Of a stretch of 20,193 nt of DNA, positions 15,963-20,193 are shown piece by piece. Under the pieces are notes generated by a model. That model was not told the origin of the DNA. It was given only the letters and a program-made list of their open reading frames with translations, and did no database searches. Location of the stretch: the NCBI GenBank assembly GCA_036307185.1, contig JAXJYC010000012.1, forward strand, positions 1 through 20,193. The letters run 5' to 3'. The translations under genes were made by a program, and so were the position numbers. How positions within the stretch are numbered: position 1 is the first letter of the stretch; every line of letters begins with the position of its first letter. Origin of the DNA: SVEL01 sp017381055 (GTDB taxonomy: Bacteria; Bacillota; Clostridia; Lachnospirales; Lachnospiraceae).

Positions 15963-16607
15963 TTAATCTGCCTTACGAATTCCAGTCACAGAAAATATTA
16001 CCCACTCAGCAATATTTGTCGCATGATCTCCTATTCTCTCTAAGTATTTTGCTATCATTAATAAATCAAGAGCAAACTCTCCATCCTCAGGATTATTTGC
16101 AATCCAATTAATAATACTTGTTTTAATATCAGAAAAATAGTTATCTACTATATCATCCTGCTCAATAACTTTTTCTGCAATAACCGTATCTTTTTTCACA
16201 AAAGCATCTACACTAGCAGTTACCATTTCAATAGTTTTATATGCCATCTCACTAATTAGCTTCATCTCTCCAACTGTTCTTCCGTCAAGAAAAGTAACTA
16301 TCTCAGCTATGTCTTCTGCCTGATCTCCGATTCTTTCCATATCAGTTATCATCTTAAGTGCTGCCGAAATCATTCTAAGATCCCTTGCTACTGGTTGCTG
16401 ATGTAGCAAAAGCTTCATACAACGGCTTTCTATATCTCTTTCCATCTGATCAATGGACGCCCCGCTTTCTTTTACAGTTTTTGCAAGCTGTACATCTCCC
16501 AAGTTAATTGCCTTAGTTGCTTTATCTATAACTTCTTCACACATAGACCCCATCTCTATGATTTCTTTATTTAACTCTGCCAATTGCTCATCAAATCGAT
16601 TTCTCAT
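15963..16607 (-). CDS. phoU: Phosphate transport/signalling regulator PhoU
   Basis: A 214-residue helical cytoplasmic protein that, in studied bacteria, restrains the Pst transporter and conveys phosphate sufficiency to the PhoR-type kinase. It shows the two symmetric PhoU repeats with metal-binding motifs ERIGDQAEDIAE (91-102) and ERIGDHATNIAEWV (190-203). Start ATG 16607 is preferred over the in-frame TTG at 16625 because AGGAGG (16613-16618) lies five bases before the ATG. That ribosome site touches the pstB stop codon, so the genes are coupled without overlap. It is the last gene of the pst operon; no phoP/phoR pair follows, and no clear terminator is visible after it. Confidence 0.96.
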   Translation of the reverse strand: MRNRFDEQLAELNKEIIEMGSMCEEVIDKATKAINLGDVQLAKTVKESGASIDQMERDIESRCMKLLLHQQPVARDLRMISAALKMITDMERIGDQAEDIAEIVTFLDGRTVGEMKLISEMAYKTIEMVTASVDAFVKKDTVIAEKVIEQDDIVDNYFSDIKTSIINWIANNPEDGEFALDLLMIAKYLERIGDHATNIAEWVIFSVTGIRKAD

Positions 16608-16617
16608 ACCTTCCTCC

Positions 16618-17373
16618 TTAGCCAAATCTACCTGTTATATAGTCTTCTGTTCGTTTATCTCTTGGCGTAGAGAAAATTTCATCAGTTATACCATATTCAA
16701 CCAATTCTCCCAACAAGAAAAACGCCGTATAATCAGAGACTCTTACTGCCTGCTGCATATTATGAGTAACCATAACAATAGTATACTTTTCTTTTAATTC
16801 CATAACCAATTCTTCTATTCTAGAAGTTGATATAGGATCAAGAGCTGATGTAGGCTCATCCATTAAAAGAACCTTTGGTTGCACAGCCAATGCTCTCGCA
16901 ATACACAATCTCTGCTGCTGCCCACCAGACATACCTAATGCATTCTTCTTAAGTCTATCCTTTACCTCATCCCAAATGGCAGCATCTCTTAATGCATTCT
17001 CAACTATCTCATCCAATTGAATCTTATTAGTAATTCCATGAGTACGTGGTCCATATGCCACGTTATCATATATACTCATAGGAAATGGATTAGGTTTCTG
17101 GAATACCATACCTATCTCTTTACGCAAATTATTAACATCAACTTCTTTTGCAAAAATATCTTCTCCATTATATTTTACATCTCCTGTTATCTTGACACTA
17201 GGAATTAAATCATTCATTCTGTTAAGAGACTTAAGAAATGTTGATTTTCCGCATCCTGAAGGACCAATAAATGCTGTAATGCTCTTTTCCTTAATTTCTA
17301 TATTTATATTTTTCAAAGCCTGATGTTCTCCATACCACAAGCACATATCCTTAACTGATATAATATTACTCAT
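16618..17373 (-). CDS. pstB: Phosphate ABC transporter ATP-binding protein
   Basis: A 251-residue ATPase that powers phosphate uptake on the cytoplasmic face of PstC/PstA. The motifs are intact: Walker A GPSGCGKST (37-45), Q-loop Q92 in FQKPNPFPMS (a PstB hallmark), ABC signature MSGGQQQR (148-155), Walker B VLLMDEP (168-174), D-loop SALD, and switch histidine H204. The length is typical. Start ATG 17371-17373 overlaps the pstA stop by four bases (ATGA), with AAAGGAG six bases upstream, so the two are translationally coupled. Confidence 0.98.
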   Translation of the reverse strand: MSNIISVKDMCLWYGEHQALKNINIEIKEKSITAFIGPSGCGKSTFLKSLNRMNDLIPSVKITGDVKYNGEDIFAKEVDVNNLRKEIGMVFQKPNPFPMSIYDNVAYGPRTHGITNKIQLDEIVENALRDAAIWDEVKDRLKKNALGMSGGQQQRLCIARALAVQPKVLLMDEPTSALDPISTSRIEELVMELKEKYTIVMVTHNMQQAVRVSDYTAFFLLGELVEYGITDEIFSTPRDKRTEDYITGRFG

Positions 17374-18227
17374 AGACTTCTCCTTTTCTGAAAATACTTC
17401 TGTACTAATATAGCTGCAAAATTAATTATAATTACAAGAATCATAAGAATTGCAGCAATCGCGAATGCAATAGCAAACTCACCTTGTTCCTTTGCATATA
17501 CATAAAGAGCTACTGTAAGCGTTGCCCCCGGCGAAGACAATCCCTCTACTACTCCATTTACCGTATGAGCAAAACCTGCTGTAAATAAAAGCGCTGCAGA
17601 CTCACCAATTATTCTACCTATTGCAAGGATACAACCTGTTATCACACCATCCACACACCCTGGCAAAACAACTGTCCTTACAACTCTCCATTTACCTGCA
17701 CCTAATCCAAAAGCACCCTCTCTATACGACTGTGGAACTGTCTTTAAACTTTCCTGTGTAGTTCTCATAATAGTTGGAAGATTCATAATAACCAATGTCA
17801 ACGCACCTGCCATAAGACATGTTCCCATGTTATTAGAAAAAAGTAACATTCCTACTAGACCATATATAATAGACGGAATACCTGCTAATGTTTCTGCTGC
17901 ATATTCAATTATTCCTACAAGTTTTTTATTAGTAGCATACTCTGTAAGATAAACAGCTGCGCCTACACCTAATGGCAAAACAATTATTAAAGTTGCCAAA
18001 ACAATATATAAAGTATTCAAAATATCTGGAAGTATTCCTATTCTATCTGCCAAATAACTTGGACTTGTTGACAATAACTCCCAAGTTATAGTTAGAATAC
18101 CTTTGCTAAAAACATAAATAATCAAATATAATACTAATGCCGCAGTTATGCCCACAGATAATAACATTAATACTTTTAATATCCACTCATAAAATATTCT
18201 CTTTTTCGATAACGGTTTAGTTAACAT
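17370..18227 (-). CDS. pstA: Phosphate ABC transporter permease PstA
   Basis: A 285-residue inner-membrane permease, partner of PstC. About six membrane segments are visible, starting with residues 16-40. The PstA-type core includes LAGIPSIIYGLVGM (114-127). The EAA-like loop that contacts PstB is EGAFGLGAGKWRVVRTVVLPG (170-190), followed by GRIIGESAALLFTAG. Start ATG 18227 follows the pstC stop by three bases, and its AAAGGAG site overlaps the end of pstC. It shares a four-base overlap with pstB downstream. Confidence 0.97.
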   Translation of the reverse strand: MLTKPLSKKRIFYEWILKVLMLLSVGITAALVLYLIIYVFSKGILTITWELLSTSPSYLADRIGILPDILNTLYIVLATLIIVLPLGVGAAVYLTEYATNKKLVGIIEYAAETLAGIPSIIYGLVGMLLFSNNMGTCLMAGALTLVIMNLPTIMRTTQESLKTVPQSYREGAFGLGAGKWRVVRTVVLPGCVDGVITGCILAIGRIIGESAALLFTAGFAHTVNGVVEGLSSPGATLTVALYVYAKEQGEFAIAFAIAAILMILVIIINFAAILVQKYFQKRRSL

Positions 18228-18230
18228 AAG

Positions 18231-19097
18231 CTACTCCTTTTCTTTCTTAAGGAAGAAATTTAGTGTTGCATTAATAAGCATAATAAACAAGAATAATACT
18301 AATGCAATAGAAAACAAAGCTTGTCTCTGTAATCCGCTTGAATAAGACATCTCACTAGATACCGCCGTTGTAAGAAATCTAACACTTTGAAATAAAGAAT
18401 CTGGCATATTAGGAGCATTTCCTGCTACCATCATAACAGCCATCGCTTCTCCAATTGCTCTTCCTACACCTAAAACTACCGCTGCTGCTATACCACTTTT
18501 AGCCGCAGGAACAGAAACTCTAAAATAAGTTTCTACCTTCGTAGCTCCCAAAGCAAGAGAAGCATCCTCATAATCTCTAGGCACTGCATCTAACGCAGTT
18601 ATTGCCATCTTTATAATAGATGGCAAAATCATAATCGCTAAAACAATTATAGATGCAAGTAGACTTGCTCCATCAGGCACATTAAATAGCTTTCTAATCC
18701 CTGGGACTAGTACAAGCATGCCTACCAAGCCATAAACTACAGACGGAATACCAGCTAACAAGCTTACTGCTGATTGCATTATATCCTTTACTCTTGTAGA
18801 CGCCAACTTTGATAGATATACAGCTGTCATAAATCCAATAGGCACACCTATCAGTATAGCTCCTGCTGTTCCGTATACACTTGTTAATATAAACGGTAAT
18901 ATACCATATTTTGCTTCCACTGCTGTTGAAGCCCATTGCTTACCGAACAAGAAATCTATAGGTCCAATTTCTATTATTGCTGGAAGTCCTGAAATTACCA
19001 AATATATAGTAATCAATAATACACATCCCACAGTAATCAGACCCAGTAAAAGAAATATTCCACCAATTATTCGTTCTACTTGTTTTTTATTTTTCAT
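18231..19097 (-). CDS. pstC: Phosphate ABC transporter permease PstC
   Basis: A 288-residue inner-membrane permease with about six membrane segments. It has the paired core LLAGIPSVVYGLVGM and the EAA-like loop beginning EDASLALGATKVETYFRVSVP near residue 177, followed by GRAIGEAMAVMMVAGN, typical of PstC. Two starts are possible: GTG 19100 and ATG 19097. Only a weak AGGG site lies upstream, five or eight bases away, so the ATG is chosen on codon preference and is not certain. It lies 16 bases after pstS. Confidence 0.96.
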   Translation of the reverse strand: MKNKKQVERIIGGIFLLLGLITVGCVLLITIYLVISGLPAIIEIGPIDFLFGKQWASTAVEAKYGILPFILTSVYGTAGAILIGVPIGFMTAVYLSKLASTRVKDIMQSAVSLLAGIPSVVYGLVGMLVLVPGIRKLFNVPDGASLLASIIVLAIMILPSIIKMAITALDAVPRDYEDASLALGATKVETYFRVSVPAAKSGIAAAVVLGVGRAIGEAMAVMMVAGNAPNMPDSLFQSVRFLTTAVSSEMSYSSGLQRQALFSIALVLFLFIMLINATLNFFLKKEKE

Positions 19098-19113
19098 CAC
19101 TGCATCCCTACTA

Positions 19114-19917
19114 TTAATTTGCTGGTACTACTCCCGCTGCTGAAATAATCTCATTAGCATCTGTTGAAGTAATATAATCGAAAAACTTCTGTGCTGATTC
19201 ACTAAGTTTCTTATCTTTCTTTGTCACTAAAACAAACGGACGCTGAACTACATAGCTACCATCCTTAATATTATCAGTTGTTGCTTCAACGCCATCTACA
19301 GTAACCATCTTCACACTATTCTTTACAGATGCTACTGAAGCATATCCAATTGCTCCCGGATTATTCGAAACCGTTGTAATAACATCACCTGTTGATGTTA
19401 ATTCTTGACGATACACACATGCATCTTCTGTATCTGTAATAGACTCAAAACCATCTCTTGTACCGCTTCCAGCCTCTCTACCGATAACTACTATTTCCAA
19501 ATCAGCACCGCCAACCTCAGACCAGTTCTTTATCTCACCTTTATATATCTTAGAAATAGTTTCCAAGCTTAAATCATCAACTGAATTCTCTGAATTGATA
19601 ATAATACCAATTCCATCGTATGCAAGAACAGTTGCTTGTAAACCTGATTCTAATTCCTCAGTCTTTAATTCTCGAGATGACAATCCTATATCACATCTTC
19701 CTTCTGAAACAGCCTTAATTCCACTACCAGAGCCAGTTGGATTATAAGTAAAGTTAATTCCTGTATCCTTTTGGAAAGACTCTCCTAACGCTCCAATAAC
19801 CTTTTCCATAGATGTTGAACCATCTGTTGTAACCTTTCCCTTTGTTTCCTTGCCACAACCTACTAAACTCATCATCGCCATTGCTGCAACGGCCATCACA
19901 CAAATCATCTTTTTCAT
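19114..19917 (-). CDS. pstS: Phosphate-binding lipoprotein PstS
   Basis: A 267-residue lipoprotein that captures phosphate outside the cell and hands it to PstC/PstA. The N-terminus is a lipoprotein signal: charged MKKM, a hydrophobic stretch, and lipobox LVGC, so Cys21 is lipidated and anchors the protein in the membrane. Phosphate-contact segments are visible: DGSTSMEKV (32-40), TGSGSGIKAV (61-70) and GREAGSGTRDGFE (146-158). AAAGGAG lies eight bases before ATG 19917. It is the first gene of the pst operon, behind Pho-box-like repeats. Confidence 0.97.
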   Translation of the reverse strand: MKKMICVMAVAAMAMMSLVGCGKETKGKVTTDGSTSMEKVIGALGESFQKDTGINFTYNPTGSGSGIKAVSEGRCDIGLSSRELKTEELESGLQATVLAYDGIGIIINSENSVDDLSLETISKIYKGEIKNWSEVGGADLEIVVIGREAGSGTRDGFESITDTEDACVYRQELTSTGDVITTVSNNPGAIGYASVASVKNSVKMVTVDGVEATTDNIKDGSYVVQRPFVLVTKKDKKLSESAQKFFDYITSTDANEIISAAGVVPAN

Positions 19918-20006
19918 TTGAATGTCTCCTTTCAGACCAAATAGTTTTGTTTTTTCATGTACAAGTTTAGTTTAAAGTAACTATGTAAAATAAAAAATAC
20001 AGATTG

Positions 20007-20044
20007 AGTAAAATCACAGTTAAATAATGTCAAAGGAATGTTAA
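20007..20044 (-). promoter_or_regulatory. Four phased Pho-box-like repeats upstream of pstS
   Basis: On the minus strand four hexamers run in the same direction: TTAACA (20039-20044), TTGACA (20028-20033), TTAACT (20018-20023) and TTTACT (20007-20012). Their starts are 11, 10 and 11 bases apart, one helical turn each. This matches the Firmicutes PhoP-binding pattern of TTAACA-like repeats with about five-base spacers. The -10 box is not clear; TACATA at 19982-19987 is a weak candidate. Induction of pst by phosphate starvation through a PhoP/PhoR pair encoded elsewhere is the likely reading. Confidence 0.65.
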
Positions 20045-20055
20045 ATTAATTTAAT

Positions 20056-20193
20056 CATGACCACCCGTCAAACGGGTGGTTTGCTCGCCCCTATAAGGGG
20101 CAGTTACCGGCCAGCGTCTAAAGACGCTGGCTTTCACTTTGTTCAAGCCCTAACGCCCTTGACTCGTCGCAGCCCTTGAAAGGGCGTTTGTAC
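20056..20193 (-). mobile_element. Probable end of an IS200/IS605-type (TnpB) element, partial at window edge
   Basis: From about 20056 the sequence changes from A+T-rich to GC-rich and holds consecutive perfect hairpins: 20060-20068/20072-20080, 20087-20092/20096-20101, 20110-20119/20122-20131, and 20154-20160/20180-20186. The last has a nested alternative, 20172-20177/20180-20185. Subterminal hairpins without terminal inverted repeats are typical of IS200/IS605 ends, and I recall similar blocks next to tnpB genes in Lachnospiraceae. On the minus strand a frame is open from the edge (20192) to a TAG at 20118-20120 in the third hairpin. It could be the tail of a tnpB gene, but 24 codons are too few to identify. 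Identity and exact boundary are inferred; a stand-alone palindromic repeat is the alternative. Confidence 0.55.

Overview
The window looks like a chromosomal segment of a low-GC Clostridia, most likely a Lachnospiraceae-type organism. This is an inference from the A+T-rich DNA, strong GGAGG ribosome-binding sites, Firmicutes-style sigma-A promoters, a lipoprotein PstS, and large hybrid kinases with C-terminal HPt domains. No tRNA gene, CRISPR array or complete mobile element was found. All genes except glnA are on the minus strand.

Layout, left to right. (1) Positions 1-165: a short non-coding end with a sequence resembling an rRNA spacer, then a perfect 36-bp terminator palindrome. (2) 166-6431: a minus-strand signalling operon with one clear promoter (6403-6431). 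Its transcription order is hybrid kinase with HPt (3891-6362), stand-alone double-receiver protein (3122-3880), second hybrid kinase without HPt (849-3080), and an MgtC/SapB membrane protein (166-843) coupled by a TGATG junction. (3) 6549-7973: plus-strand glnA, class I glutamine synthetase of the beta type, ending in a bidirectional terminator shared with the converging gene. (4) 8029-9579: a protein with a roughly 200-residue Glu/Ala/Arg/Lys-rich helix and a C-terminal SHOCT domain, containing a 120-bp tandem duplication. (5) 9580-9931: 352 bp with two good promoters, a 20-bp palindrome and a cryptic small open frame. (6) 9932-15931: a second operon, a 1124-residue degenerate-STAND/TPR/GGDEF protein followed by a hybrid kinase with HPt. 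(7) 15963-20044: the phosphate operon pstS-pstC-pstA-pstB-phoU behind four phased Pho-box-like repeats. (8) About 20056-20193: a GC-rich cluster of hairpins that looks like one end of an IS200/IS605-type element and runs off the window.

How the genes may work together (inference). Two paralogous membrane kinases, each carrying a full His-Asp-His relay, sit in separate operons. One is with a partner kinase, an output-less receiver protein and MgtC. The other is behind a protein predicted to make cyclic di-GMP. The phosphate operon has no phoP/phoR pair after phoU. Instead the GGDEF-kinase operon follows, with its own promoter and no visible terminator in between, so read-through under phosphate starvation is possible. 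The most unusual items are the STAND-like GGDEF protein that has lost its P-loop, the repeat-built SHOCT protein, the cryptic small frame behind a consensus promoter, and the transposon-like end abutting the Pho boxes.
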